Part shown: piece after piece, positions 17,725 through 26,464 of the stretch
How positions within the stretch are numbered: position 1 is the first letter of the stretch
Layout of the letters: the number at the start of each line of letters is the position of its first letter
NCBI RefSeq assembly: GCF_000521505.1
Contig: NZ_CP003915.1
Coordinates: 620,001-684,000, forward strand
DNA length: 64,000 nucleotides
Direction: 5' to 3'
Source of the DNA: Advenella mimigardefordensis DPN7
Lineage (GTDB): Bacteria > Pseudomonadota > Gammaproteobacteria > Burkholderiales > Burkholderiaceae_B
Program-made: the position numbers and the translations under genes
Notes under the pieces: model-generated
What the model was told of the DNA's origin: nothing
The model's database searches: none
What the model saw: the letters and a program-made list of their open reading frames with translations, nothing else

Positions 17725-17744
17725 GTCCCGCCGCCCGGCGGGAC
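17725..17744 (+). promoter_or_regulatory. GC-rich intercistronic hairpin before the second binding protein
   Basis: Perfect 8-bp arms GTCCCGCC (17725-17732) and GGCGGGAC (17737-17744) enclose a GCCC tetraloop. The ribosome site GGGAAGAAG follows directly and the ATG is 14 bp away. No T-run follows, so an mRNA-processing or translation role is more likely than termination. Confidence 0.5.
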
Positions 17745-17757
17745 GGGAAGAAGTGTC

Positions 17758-18642
17758 ATGACCACGCTGTCCATTCGAACCGTCCTGTCTGCATTGCTCA
17801 TTTCAGTGTGTGCCGCGACGTTGTTGCCTGCGCATGTCTCAGCAGCTACCGGTTCTGCTGCCTCTACCGCCTCTACTGCTCCCAAGGCTGCTGACAGCCC
17901 GGCGTTATTTTCTCAGGCAATCGCCCGCGGCAGTCTGCGTGTGGCGGTTGTTCATGTCACGCCTGCGGCGGCGCCCGGCGCCAAAGTCCGGACCGAAGAC
18001 CGGCTGGATGCGCCTGCTGTCAAGGCGCTTGCCACTGCGCTAAAGGTGCCCTCGCAACTGGTGGAGCTTGCGCCTGCCGAGGCCGCAAAGGCATTGGTCG
18101 ATGGCCGCGTTGACCTGGCCCTGTATAGTCTGCCGGCAGATGCCGCTAACTGGCCAGACGTCACTCCGGTGCCGACCAGCTATCGCACCTACCCTAAGGC
18201 TGTGATTCGCAGCGACACGAACATCCGGTCGCGGGCTGATCTGGCCGGGCGCTCCGTTTGTGTTGCCCGCAGCGCGACGCAGGCGGCGACTGAAGCCACG
18301 CGGGCGGGAGCCACTTTGTTGTCGTTCCCCTATCCTTCGGATGCGCTGGTCGCGGTGCGCGAAGGTAAATGTGATCTTGGTCTGATTGACCAGACGGTCT
18401 GGCAGCCCCTGATGCATTATCCTGAGTGGAAAAAGTTTTCCGCTACGCTGGAACTGGCCGATGCGCCCCGTACCTTGACGTGGCTGCTTCCGGCCACTCA
18501 GGTGCGGGAAGCGCAATGGCTTCAATCCCGGATGCAGCAGTGGGATCGGGCAGGGCAGTGGGTCGCGTTCAGTAAAAAGTGGGCCACCGATGTTGCCTTT
18601 GATGTGTATCTGGATCAGGAAGTACCCGATTGCCATAGCTGA
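17758..18642 (+). CDS. Periplasmic substrate-binding protein (SBP family 3-like)
   Basis: The 294-residue product has a signal peptide of about 30 residues ending near VSA-ATG, then an Ala/Thr/Ser-rich linker. A type II binding-protein fold follows, with GSLRVAVVHVTP, LVDGRVDLALYSLP, RSRADLAGRSVCVARSATQ and VREGKCDLGLIDQTVW. It resembles amino-acid-type receptors but is divergent. Two internal cysteines (in SVCVA and GKCDLG) may pair. It is the second receptor in the cluster, 65 bp after the permease, and may widen or modify substrate range. Function is inferred only from fold. Confidence 0.72.
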   Translation: MTTLSIRTVLSALLISVCAATLLPAHVSAATGSAASTASTAPKAADSPALFSQAIARGSLRVAVVHVTPAAAPGAKVRTEDRLDAPAVKALATALKVPSQLVELAPAEAAKALVDGRVDLALYSLPADAANWPDVTPVPTSYRTYPKAVIRSDTNIRSRADLAGRSVCVARSATQAATEATRAGATLLSFPYPSDALVAVREGKCDLGLIDQTVWQPLMHYPEWKKFSATLELADAPRTLTWLLPATQVREAQWLQSRMQQWDRAGQWVAFSKKWATDVAFDVYLDQEVPDCHS

Positions 18643-18787
18643 ACACGCCTGTTGTCGTGCCGGGAGGTGATCCCGGATGCCCCGGCAGTCCATGCGCGAC
18701 AATGTCCGCAAGCGTAAAACGGGTCGGCGTCTGCACGAAAAGAGTACACTATCGGATTCAGAATCTTGCGTGATCTACCGGATTTTT

Positions 18788-19417
18788 ATGTTGCTCTCCG
18801 CCTTACCTGATCCAAACATTCTTACTGTACGTGCCCTGAACCTGCTGCTGGATCGCGAGCCCTGGGCCAAGACGCGGATCGCCGCGCATGCCGGTAAAAC
18901 CGTCTGCATCCGGGTGAGTCGTCTTGTACTGCGATTTACCCTTGGGCATGACGGGAGTGTGGCGCGCGCCGATCCGGCAGTGGTGCCCGATGTCACCTTA
19001 TCTATTCCCGAAAGCCGGCTGGGCGATGTGCCTGCCGCCTTGCGTAACCGTCACGATCCCGCTCAGCTGGCCTCGCTGCTGCACCTGGAAGGGGATGCCG
19101 GCCTGGCGCAATTGGTCTCTGATCTGGCGCGCGATTTGCGCTGGGATTCCGAGCACGAGCTGGCCCGGTTTACCGGCGGCCTGCTGTCAAAACAGATTCA
19201 TTTGCTATTGCGTCGCGCGGTGACCACGACTACCACGGTGGCCGCTCGCTTCTCGGAGAATGTGGGTGAATATGTGTCTGAAGAAGCCGGCATCGTAGTA
19301 GGCAAGCCGGCACTGCAGGCGTGGGAGCGCACGCTGCGGGAGGCGACCGTGCAGCTGGATCAGCTCGATGCCAGGCTGCGGGCGCTGGATGCGCGCCAGC
19401 GCAGGAGTGCACGATGA
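18788..19417 (+). CDS. ubiJ: Ubiquinone biosynthesis accessory factor UbiJ (SCP2 domain)
   Basis: The 209-residue protein has an N-terminal SCP2-like lipid-binding domain (about residues 10-115). The C-terminal tail is helical, predicted coiled-coil ([38 protein letters not shown]). UbiJ helps assemble the aerobic Ubi complex with UbiB and UbiK in the cytosol. ATG 18788 (MLLSALPD) was chosen; the upstream frame is open but unlike the family. Its stop overlaps the ubiB start. Position directly before ubiB is the main support. Confidence 0.85.
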   Translation: MLLSALPDPNILTVRALNLLLDREPWAKTRIAAHAGKTVCIRVSRLVLRFTLGHDGSVARADPAVVPDVTLSIPESRLGDVPAALRNRHDPAQLASLLHLEGDAGLAQLVSDLARDLRWDSEHELARFTGGLLSKQIHLLLRRAVTTTTTVAARFSENVGEYVSEEAGIVVGKPALQAWERTLREATVQLDQLDARLRALDARQRRSAR

Positions 19418-20985
19418 TGATGTCTGCCCTGCGCCTGCTGCGTATCCTCCTGGTTTGCCTGCGCTACGGACTGGATGAGCTGGTGCTCAGCGGGCTTAAG
19501 CATCCGATTGCCAGTTCTCTGCTTAAAGTCGTCCGGCTGGGACGCAGCTTTGAACAACCGCGTGGTGAGCGCTTGCGGCTTGCATTCGAATCGCTGGGGC
19601 CGATCTTCATCAAGTTCGGTCAGGTCCTGTCCACCCGACGCGACCTCATTCCGCTGGATATTGCTGATGAACTCTCGGCCCTGCAGGATCGTGTGCCACC
19701 CTTTCCCTCCGAACAGGCCATGGAAAGCATCCAGAAGGCGTTTGGCAAACATCCGTCCACACTGTTCGCGCTGTTTGAAACCGAACCGGTGGCGTCGGCT
19801 TCGGTGGCTCAGGTGCATTTTGCCGTGCTGCATGATGGTCGTGAAGTTGCCGTCAAGGTATTGCGTCCGGGTATGCTGGCCGTGATCGAACGCGATTTGT
19901 CGCTCATGAGCATGTTTGCCGGTTTTGTAGAGCGTTTGTTGCCTGACGGGCGTCGCCTGCGGCCCCGTGAAGTGGTCAGCGAATTCGATAAATATCTGCA
20001 CGATGAACTGGATCTGCAGGTAGAGGCAGCCAACTGCAGCCAGTTGCGCCGCAACTTTGAAGCTAATCCGAAACGCGCCGATCTGCTGATGGTGCCCGAA
20101 GTGATCTGGGAATTTACCAGTAAGACGGTGATGACCATGGAACGCATGCATGGTGTGCCGGTCAGTCAGATCGACAAGCTGGAGGCTGCCGGTGTTGATA
20201 TCAAAAAACTGGCCCGCAACGGTGTGGAAATTTTCTTCACCCAGGTGTTTGAAGACGGTTTTTTCCATGCCGACATGCATCCGGGCAATATTTTTGTCTC
20301 GCTGCAGCCGGAAACGCTGGGGCGTTATATCGCGCTGGATTTCGGTATCGTGGGCTCGCTTTCCGAGTTCGACAAGAATTATCTGTCGCAGAATTTCCTG
20401 GCATTTTTCCGCCGCGACTATCGTCGGGTGGCACAGTTGCACATCGAGTCCGGCTGGGTGCCGGCCAACACGCGGGAAGAAGAGCTGGAGGCGGCGGTGC
20501 GTTCGGTGTGCGAACCGTATTTTGATCGCAAGCTATCTGAAATTTCTCTGGGGCAGGTGTTGTTGCGTCTCTTTCAGACCTCGCGTCGCTTCAATGTTGA
20601 AATCCAGCCACAACTGGTGCTGCTGCAGAAAACCCTGTTGAACGTGGAAGGCATGGGACGTCAGCTGGATCCGGATCTGGACTTGTGGCAAACGGCCAAG
20701 CCATTTCTGGAAGGCTGGATGTGGGATCGCATCGGCCCGCGTGCTTTTTTCTCGCAGGTGCGCAAAGAAGCCTCGCAGTGGTCACACCTGTTGCCGGAAA
20801 TTCCCCGGCTGGTGCATACCCAGCTGGCCCGTCAGGATAGTTTGCCGGCCATGCGCAAGGAATTGGCCCAGTTAGGGAAAAGTCATCGCCGCAGCGAACG
20901 CATCTTTATTGTGATGACGCTGATTCTGACCCTGCAGGCCGGGCTGATTCTCTGGCTGGTGGCCACCTTGCTGGAGTGGCAGTAA
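19414..20985 (+). CDS. ubiB: Ubiquinone biosynthesis protein kinase-like UbiB
   Basis: The 523-residue ABC1/ADCK/UbiB atypical kinase has the [14 protein letters not shown] (KxGQ) motif, the ATP-binding lysine in [11 protein letters not shown], the catalytic [11 protein letters not shown] loop and the metal-binding LDFGIVG. Two C-terminal hydrophobic helices (about residues 490-520) anchor it in the membrane. It supports the early aerobic steps of ubiquinone synthesis, probably through ATPase activity that extracts lipid intermediates. Its start overlaps the ubiJ stop by 4 bp, and it shares one base with the next gene. Confidence 0.95.
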   Translation: MMMSALRLLRILLVCLRYGLDELVLSGLKHPIASSLLKVVRLGRSFEQPRGERLRLAFESLGPIFIKFGQVLSTRRDLIPLDIADELSALQDRVPPFPSEQAMESIQKAFGKHPSTLFALFETEPVASASVAQVHFAVLHDGREVAVKVLRPGMLAVIERDLSLMSMFAGFVERLLPDGRRLRPREVVSEFDKYLHDELDLQVEAANCSQLRRNFEANPKRADLLMVPEVIWEFTSKTVMTMERMHGVPVSQIDKLEAAGVDIKKLARNGVEIFFTQVFEDGFFHADMHPGNIFVSLQPETLGRYIALDFGIVGSLSEFDKNYLSQNFLAFFRRDYRRVAQLHIESGWVPANTREEELEAAVRSVCEPYFDRKLSEISLGQVLLRLFQTSRRFNVEIQPQLVLLQKTLLNVEGMGRQLDPDLDLWQTAKPFLEGWMWDRIGPRAFFSQVRKEASQWSHLLPEIPRLVHTQLARQDSLPAMRKELAQLGKSHRRSERIFIVMTLILTLQAGLILWLVATLLEWQ

Positions 20986-21479
20986 TGAGTATACGTTTCG
21001 AAAGCAAAATCCTGACCCGCCAGCAGTGTATAGAGGCGGTCCGCAATGGCACCCTGCCGCGGCCGCTGGTGTTTACCAATGGCGTATTCGATATTCTGCA
21101 TCGGGGCCATGTCAGTTATCTGGACGAAGCGGCGCAACTGGGTGCCAGCCTGGTGGTTGCCGTGAATACCGATGACTCGGTACGCCGCCTGGGCAAGGCA
21201 CCTGATCGTCCCCTGAATGGTCAGGAGGATCGTCAGGCCATGCTGGCTGCGCTCGCCTGCGTCAGTGCGGCGACGGTGTTTGAAGAAGATACGCCCTATG
21301 AATTGATCGAACAGTTGCGGCCGGATGTGATTGTCAAGGGGGGCGATTACGATATGGCCACACTCAGGGAAACCGGGCTGGTGCAAAGCTGGGGCGGACG
21401 CGCCATTGCCATTCCCTTTCGTTTCCAGCGCTCGACCACTGCGCTGGTCAATACCATTCGAGGAACATCCTCCCGGTAA
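20985..21479 (+). CDS. rfaE2: Stand-alone D-glycero-beta-D-manno-heptose 1-phosphate adenylyltransferase
   Basis: The 164-residue nucleotidyltransferase has the FTNGVFDILHRGHVSYLDEA motif (HxGH type) and the late RFQRSTTALVNTIRG (ISTT-like) motif. These match the C-terminal half of HldE, but no kinase half is fused. It transfers AMP to heptose 1-phosphate to make ADP-heptose for LPS inner core. Its ATG uses the last base of the ubiB stop (TAATG), so it is coupled to ubiB. A separate hldA kinase would be expected elsewhere. Confidence 0.88.
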   Translation: MSIRFESKILTRQQCIEAVRNGTLPRPLVFTNGVFDILHRGHVSYLDEAAQLGASLVVAVNTDDSVRRLGKAPDRPLNGQEDRQAMLAALACVSAATVFEEDTPYELIEQLRPDVIVKGGDYDMATLRETGLVQSWGGRAIAIPFRFQRSTTALVNTIRGTSSR

Positions 21480-21575
21480 CGGTCTGGCTGCGGCAGACGC
21501 TGCTGTCTGGATGGTGCCCGCAAAGCCAGGGTACTGCGTCGCAATCCTGTGCGGTGCGAGGCATCTTCTCTCATT

Positions 21576-22214
21576 TTAAAGAGTAGAACCGTCTTCACCC
21601 ATTGCGCTCACGATGGCGGGGTACGCGGCGATTGACTGAATATAAGCAGTAAATGCCGGGTACTGCGCTGACATATCGAAACGATTGCGGCTTCCCCATC
21701 GATAAAACACCAAAAGATAAGGGTCGACTGCGGTTAGCCCATTGCCAACCGCGAAGGGCCTTGAAAGTCTGCTGTCAATCGTTTTGAAGCAATCGATGAT
21801 CCTGTTTCTGGCTTTGCTTTGAACTGCTTCAAACTGGTTCGGATCATCAATAAACCGCTCGGGGCGGAATAGGCCGCCAAAGCACTGACCATGTAATTCT
21901 CCGGACAGCCAGCACAACCATTCCATGACCCGGACCTGTTCAATAGGCGTCTTACCCATCAGGCCCAGTTCCGGAACCAGATGAGAGATGGCAGTCGCTA
22001 TTGCCGGTACTTCAGTGATAATGCTTTCGTCCAGCGAGATCACAGGCACCCGTTGCTTGGGGTTAATGCGTGAAAAGGCGTCGGTTCGCGTCTCCAGCTT
22101 TGATATCGAGACCTCGATTGCCGTGAACGGCAGGCCGGATTCATGAAGTAACACGTGCGGTACGAGTGAACAGGAGCCTGGGCCGTACCAAAACTTTATA
22201 TCTGGCATATACAT
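21576..22214 (-). CDS. Glutathione S-transferase family protein
   Basis: The 212-residue protein (206 if the second ATG at 22208 is used) has a thioredoxin-like N-terminal domain (FWYGPGSCSLVPHVLLHESG, with the catalytic Ser/Cys region). The cis-Pro motif RVPVISLDESIITEVPAIATAI is present, and an alpha-helical C-terminal domain follows. It is closest in pattern to beta/GstA-type bacterial GSTs, which conjugate glutathione to electrophiles. It is divergent from a TetR-type gene with a palindromic operator between them, suggesting induction by a reactive compound. Confidence 0.86.
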   Translation of the reverse strand: MYMPDIKFWYGPGSCSLVPHVLLHESGLPFTAIEVSISKLETRTDAFSRINPKQRVPVISLDESIITEVPAIATAISHLVPELGLMGKTPIEQVRVMEWLCWLSGELHGQCFGGLFRPERFIDDPNQFEAVQSKARNRIIDCFKTIDSRLSRPFAVGNGLTAVDPYLLVFYRWGSRNRFDMSAQYPAFTAYIQSIAAYPAIVSAMGEDGSTL

Positions 22215-22232
22215 GATCGCTTTATAAATTAG

Positions 22233-22246
22233 ATAGACCGGTCTAT
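22233..22246. promoter_or_regulatory. Palindromic operator between GST and TetR genes
   Basis: ATAGACCGGTCTAT is a perfect 14-bp palindrome in the 73-bp divergent gap and is embedded in AT-rich promoter sequence. The TAGACC...GGTCTA arms match the core of operators bound by NemR/AcrR-like TetR regulators of electrophile-response genes, though here the half-sites abut. It probably controls both genes. Confidence 0.7.
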
Positions 22247-22287
22247 AATATATATGCTTAATGGCAGTGTCAATATGAGGCTGGAAA

Positions 22288-22854
22288 ATGAATGAACGTC
22301 ACCATCGCAAGGGCGCAGGACGCGCGCAAGTGCTGTCCACGGCGACACGTCTGTTTATGGATCGGGGTGCGGCTAACGTCGGCGTAAACGAGGTGACTGC
22401 CGCTGCAGGGGTCGCCCGGATGACGCTATACAACAATTTTCCGTCCAAAGAAGCGTTGATCGCTGAGGTCTATCGGAAACTTGCCGAACAAATAATGCAG
22501 AATCTGGCTGAAGTGGTGGCGCAAAAGCGTACCGAAGAAGACAAAATACTTTCCTTGTTTGATCAGATCGGTGCGGTGAACGACGGTGGCAGAGGCTGCC
22601 CGATGATTCACGCCAGCCTTCAGGCTGAAGAAGCCTCGGGAGAGGTATATGCCATTGTGCGGTCTTATAAACGTGAACTGCGTGCGTTTATTTTCGACCT
22701 GCTTGATCAGGCACGCGTTGCTCGTGATCAACTTGCAGACCAAATATTGCTGATGCTCGATGGTTTGGCAACGGAATCCTACCTGGATGGCGCGGTGTCA
22801 CCCGTTGCGTCAGCAAAGCAGGCAGTGAAGATACTCATGCGCAACATGCCGTAA
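22288..22854 (+). CDS. TetR/AcrR family transcriptional regulator
   Basis: The 188-residue product has the TetR N-terminal helix-turn-helix: ATRLFMDRGAANVGVNEVTAAAGVARMTLYNNFPSKEALIAEVY (about residues 15-60). The C-terminal half is an all-helical ligand domain. A GCPMIHASLQAEEASGE segment, with a cysteine at residue 108, is reminiscent of regulators that sense electrophiles, but that is speculative. It is divergent from a GST gene and the palindrome at 22233-22246. It is likely a repressor of the GST and of itself. Confidence 0.88.
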   Translation: MNERHHRKGAGRAQVLSTATRLFMDRGAANVGVNEVTAAAGVARMTLYNNFPSKEALIAEVYRKLAEQIMQNLAEVVAQKRTEEDKILSLFDQIGAVNDGGRGCPMIHASLQAEEASGEVYAIVRSYKRELRAFIFDLLDQARVARDQLADQILLMLDGLATESYLDGAVSPVASAKQAVKILMRNMP

Positions 22855-22969
22855 CGGTGATGACGGGCAGGCGTGTCGCTCATCGGCGTGCCAGACAAGG
22901 GTCCGGATTTGCCCGGATCGTCACGCTCGGAAATAGCGCTTCGGTTCAACGCCGCAGCGCCATGCAAAG

Positions 22970-23023
22970 GCAATAATAAAAGGCCGTTTCAGTGACTGCA
23001 TTGTGCAGTACGCCTGAACGACC
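22970..23023. terminator. Terminator between convergent tetR and pcm
   Basis: A long imperfect stem has outer arms GGCCGTTTCAG (22982-22992) and CTGAACGACC (23014-23023), with a perfect inner hairpin ACTGCA-ttg-TGCAGT. On the minus strand it is followed by TTTTATTATT, giving a good terminator for pcm. It may also stop tetR transcription. Confidence 0.7.
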
Positions 23024-23081
23024 CTTTGGTTATTGTGGTATTGAGGTGCGACCGGCTTTGCTCAGTCGCGGTAGAGACGAA

Positions 23082-23759
23082 TCAGAATTTGAAATGCGAT
23101 ACCGTGGTGCCGCGCAAAGGCTTGGCGTATGTGTCAAACAGCGATTCGGTTTCAAATGCAGCGGCGCTGACCCGGGTAATGCGCAAGGCCGTCATGACGG
23201 GGGCCTGCCCCACAATAGCGACCAGACGACCACCGATGGTCAGTTGGTACTTGAGTGAGTCGGGGATGTTGGGGATAGATCCGGTCAGCAGTATGGCGCT
23301 GTATTCGCCCGTGCCCCAGCCGGCACGTCCATCGCCAATTTCCACCGTGACGTTGCTGATGTGCTCGCGCTCCAGATTGGCCTTGCCGAAAGCGGCGATA
23401 TGGCGGTCAATTTCGACGCTGACAACCGTGCTGCACAGGCGGCTGACAATCGCAGCCTGATAACCTGAGCCGGTACCGATCTCCAGCACGCCGTCGGTGG
23501 GCGTCAGACGCAATTCCTGAGCCAGCCGGGCCTCGATCTTGGGCGCCAGCATGGCTTCACAGCTATTGATGCCTTCCACTTCCAGCGGGATCTCGATATC
23601 GGAATACGCCATATTCTGATAGCGGGTAGGAACAAACCGTGAGCGGGGAATCGCAGACAGCGCGTCCAGCACGTCCTGGTCCAGCACATGCCATGGACGG
23701 ATCTGCTGTTCGATCATGTTGAAACGGCTTTGGTCGGCGAGGGAAGTCAGAGCATTCAT
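23082..23759 (-). CDS. pcm: Protein-L-isoaspartate O-methyltransferase
   Basis: The 225-residue SAM methyltransferase has the family motif VLEIGTGSGYQAAIVSRL, an N-terminal MIEQQIRPW helix, the SRFVP active-site segment and SIPNIPDSLKYQL. It methylates abnormal L-isoaspartyl residues so that damaged proteins can be repaired. An isoaspartyl peptidase gene lies at 30388-31359, so the window encodes both repair and disposal of isoaspartyl material. The sequence is in the Pcm/PIMT group found beside tolC in many betaproteobacteria; here it is next to thiD and monocistronic. Confidence 0.9.
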   Translation of the reverse strand: MNALTSLADQSRFNMIEQQIRPWHVLDQDVLDALSAIPRSRFVPTRYQNMAYSDIEIPLEVEGINSCEAMLAPKIEARLAQELRLTPTDGVLEIGTGSGYQAAIVSRLCSTVVSVEIDRHIAAFGKANLEREHISNVTVEIGDGRAGWGTGEYSAILLTGSIPNIPDSLKYQLTIGGRLVAIVGQAPVMTALRITRVSAAAFETESLFDTYAKPLRGTTVSHFKF

Positions 23760-23836
23760 AGGAAGAGTATCAAACGTGGTCCTGAGATTGGAAGTTCTTG
23801 TTCATTTTACCCGCAACTGGCGCGCAGCTTCCGGTT

Positions 23837-24649
23837 TCATGACCATAAGGCGTGAAAATGATGAACGGGCCCGTGTCCGTGCCCAACGTTCAATTGGCCG
23901 GATCGGGCAATGGCGGTCTCGATATAGGCCTTGGCCATGGTGGCCGCTTGCGGCACATCGCCGGTGCCTGGGATCAGTGCGCACAGCGCCGCGGACAGGG
24001 TGCAACCCGTGCCGTGGGTATTGCGTGTATCAATGCGTTTGCCGGGCAGCTCGATCATGCGGTCTCCGTCGGTAAGCAGATCGACGGTGTCATTGCCGGG
24101 CAAATGGCCGCCCTTGAGCATGACCCAGACGGTGCGGTGATGATCCATGAGTTTGCGCAGCCGCTCTGCCACGCGGTACATGTCCTTTAATGAATCGGCC
24201 TCCCGTTCGCCCAGTAGCACCCCGGCTTCCGGCAGGTTGGGGGTAATAACGGTAGACAACGGTATCAGGGCCTCACGCAGCGTGGCGATGGCCGCCTTGT
24301 CCAGCAGCACGTCGCCGCTTTTGGCCACCATAACCGGATCCAGCACAATATGATCAGGCATCCAGTAGGCCAGGCGCTCGGCCACCATCCGGGTCACGGG
24401 CTCATGGCCCAGCATGCCGATTTTGACTGAATCGATGTGAACGTCATCAAACAGCGTATCAATCTGCTGGCGCACGAAGTCGGGCGTGATCGGCTGCACG
24501 CCGCTCACGCCTTTGGTGTTCTGGGCGGTCAGGGCCGCTACAACGGCGCAGGCATATGTGCCCAGGGCGCTCATGGTCTTGACGTCGGCAAGAATGCCGG
24601 CACCACCGGAAGGGTCTACGCCGGCAATGGTCAACGTATTAAAAATCAT
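23837..24649 (-). CDS. thiD: Hydroxymethylpyrimidine/phosphomethylpyrimidine kinase ThiD
   Basis: The 270-residue ribokinase-fold enzyme has the ThiD start TIAGVDPSGGAGILADVKTM and KIGMLG. The LDPVMVAKSGDVLL anion-hole region and the GTGCTLSAALCA catalytic motif are also present. It phosphorylates HMP and HMP-P to HMP-PP for thiamine synthesis. It is monocistronic here, without other thi genes and without a recognisable TPP riboswitch in the short upstream region. It is divergent from ppk2. Confidence 0.94.
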   Translation of the reverse strand: MIFNTLTIAGVDPSGGAGILADVKTMSALGTYACAVVAALTAQNTKGVSGVQPITPDFVRQQIDTLFDDVHIDSVKIGMLGHEPVTRMVAERLAYWMPDHIVLDPVMVAKSGDVLLDKAAIATLREALIPLSTVITPNLPEAGVLLGEREADSLKDMYRVAERLRKLMDHHRTVWVMLKGGHLPGNDTVDLLTDGDRMIELPGKRIDTRNTHGTGCTLSAALCALIPGTGDVPQAATMAKAYIETAIARSGQLNVGHGHGPVHHFHALWS

Positions 24650-24772
24650 ACAGCCTCTCTGTCGACAGTTTTGTTGTCATATGCATATGATAATGTCTTC
24701 CTCTGAATTAATGTTAATGATTGATTGAAGGCACAATCTTACAATGTGCTTTTGTCAGTACAAGGATGTCAA

Positions 24773-25975
24773 ATGGCTACCCGAAAATCTACCAATCGTT
24801 CAAGCCGTCAGGGCAGTAAATCCAATACCAATAGTCAGCACGCAGAAACCGATCTGACGCCAAGAGAAGTGGCTGCGGGCGATATCCAGTCGGGAACGTC
24901 GCCGGAACAAACCCGCGACATCACGGTCATGGATAGTGAGCGCGCGCATATCAATGCCGAAGCCGCTGCCTTTACCGCCGATCTTGTCGGCACCGATAAG
25001 GCAGCGCGCAACCAGCGGGCGCATCTGCTGCTCGAAGGCATGGCAGCCGATGACCGGCGTGAGTTGCTCAAGCTGCTGCGCGAGGAAAAACTGCGTGCCG
25101 ATAATGTCCGGCACCCGGAAACCGATCCCGACTACAAACTCCAGGAAAACTGGCAGGATGGCGGATATCCCTATAAATATCTGATGTCACGTCGTAACTA
25201 CGAGTTTCAGAAATACGACTTGCAGGTGGAGCTGCTCAAGCTGCAGTCCTGGGTCAAGGAAACCGGTCAGCGCGTGGTGATTGTTTTCGAAGGTCGTGAT
25301 GCGGCGGGTAAGGGCGGCACCATCAAGCGTTTCATGGAGCATATGAATCCGCGGCATGCCCGTGTGGTGGCGTTGCAGAAGCCAACGGAACGTGAACTGG
25401 GTCAATGGTACTTCCAGCGTTACGTGGAGCATCTGCCCACCAGTGGCGAGATTGTTCTGTTTGACCGTTCCTGGTACAACCGGGCAGGGGTTGAGCGGGT
25501 CATGGGCTTCTGTACCGATGCCGAATACATGGAATTCATGCGTCAGGCGCCCGAGTTCGAACGCAATCTGGTTCGCAGCGGCATTCGTGTGATCAAGTTC
25601 TGGTTCTCGGTCAGTCAGGGTGAACAGAAACGCCGCTTCAAGGAGCGCCGTCATCATCCACTCAAGCAGTGGAAGTTGTCTCCTATCGACATGGCCTCGC
25701 TGGACAAGTGGGATGACTACACCCGTGCCAAGGAAGCTATGTTCTTTCATACGGACACCAGCGATGCGCCGTGGATCGTGGTCAAGTCCAACTGCAAGAA
25801 ACGCGCACGGCTCAATGCCATGCGCTACGTGCTGCAGCAGTTCGAATACACCAACAAGGACCCCGCACATATCGGCAAGATTGATCCGCTGATTGTGGGC
25901 CGCTCCAACGTGGTGTACGAGCAGGGCGAGCATGTCCTGCAGAGCCCGTCAGGGGTAAAGCAGGAAACCCGCTGA
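24773..25975 (+). CDS. ppk2: Polyphosphate kinase 2 family protein
   Basis: The 400-residue product has a Ser/Thr/Gln-rich N-terminal extension (about 100 residues, likely disordered). The PPK2 catalytic domain follows, with Walker A FEGRDAAGKGGTIKRF, lid-region FLPTSGEIVLFDRSWYNRAGVERVMGF (in part) and the RRHHPLKQWKLSPID segment. PPK2 enzymes phosphorylate nucleotides with polyphosphate. The start has AAGGA 6 bp upstream; the earlier TTG at 24725 is unlikely. Its presence fits phosphate storage alongside PhoBR, though no Pho box was found upstream. Confidence 0.92.
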   Translation: MATRKSTNRSSRQGSKSNTNSQHAETDLTPREVAAGDIQSGTSPEQTRDITVMDSERAHINAEAAAFTADLVGTDKAARNQRAHLLLEGMAADDRRELLKLLREEKLRADNVRHPETDPDYKLQENWQDGGYPYKYLMSRRNYEFQKYDLQVELLKLQSWVKETGQRVVIVFEGRDAAGKGGTIKRFMEHMNPRHARVVALQKPTERELGQWYFQRYVEHLPTSGEIVLFDRSWYNRAGVERVMGFCTDAEYMEFMRQAPEFERNLVRSGIRVIKFWFSVSQGEQKRRFKERRHHPLKQWKLSPIDMASLDKWDDYTRAKEAMFFHTDTSDAPWIVVKSNCKKRARLNAMRYVLQQFEYTNKDPAHIGKIDPLIVGRSNVVYEQGEHVLQSPSGVKQETR

Positions 25976-25996
25976 GCCGGGCTTCTACTGGCTGAG

Positions 25997-26461
25997 CTAT
26001 CCGCGCGCCACCAGTTCCTGGGCCCGGTTCAGTACCTGGTCCAGGGAGCGCTGCAGAACCTCGCGCTCGGTGGGACTCAGATCCTGCAACAGATAATCAT
26101 TACGCGCCACCATGAGGGGTGACACCTTCTCGTAGGCCGCCTGGCCGGCGGGTGTCGCCAGAAGAATCTGCTGTCGCTTATCGTCAGCATCGGCCTTACG
26201 GGACACGAATCCCTTTTTTTCCAGCCGGGCAATGGCCCGGCTCACCTGCATTTTGTCAAGCGTGGTGTGTTGTGCGATATCGGTTGCACGCATATGGCGT
26301 GCCTGATTGACGGCCACCAGCACGCGCCAGTCGTCGCGCGAAATGCCCAGTCGGCTTTCATAGACCGTGGCGACCGAATGGCTGACCACATCGGCCAGTT
26401 GCGAGAACTGATAGGGCAGAAAAGCATTCAAATCAATCATGGGAACTCGTTTAATGTTCAT
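25997..26461 (-). CDS. MarR family transcriptional regulator
   Basis: The 154-residue (147 if ATG 26440 is the start) winged-helix protein carries the MarR pattern ISRDDWRVLVAVNQ, the recognition region TTLDKMQVSRAIARLEKKGFVSRKADADDKR and a C-terminal dimerisation helix. It is divergent from a VOC-family gene over 360 bp and convergent with ppk2. Two similar GTAAC...GTTAC-type inverted repeats lie in that gap, one beside its own start, consistent with autoregulation. The effector is unknown. Confidence 0.88.
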   Translation of the reverse strand: MNIKRVPMIDLNAFLPYQFSQLADVVSHSVATVYESRLGISRDDWRVLVAVNQARHMRATDIAQHTTLDKMQVSRAIARLEKKGFVSRKADADDKRQQILLATPAGQAAYEKVSPLMVARNDYLLQDLSPTEREVLQRSLDQVLNRAQELVARG

Positions 26462-26464
26462 TTG

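Noticed and set aside
19360..20442. Long minus-strand frame opposite ubiB
   Set aside because: It is antisense to UbiB, whose kinase motifs are intact.
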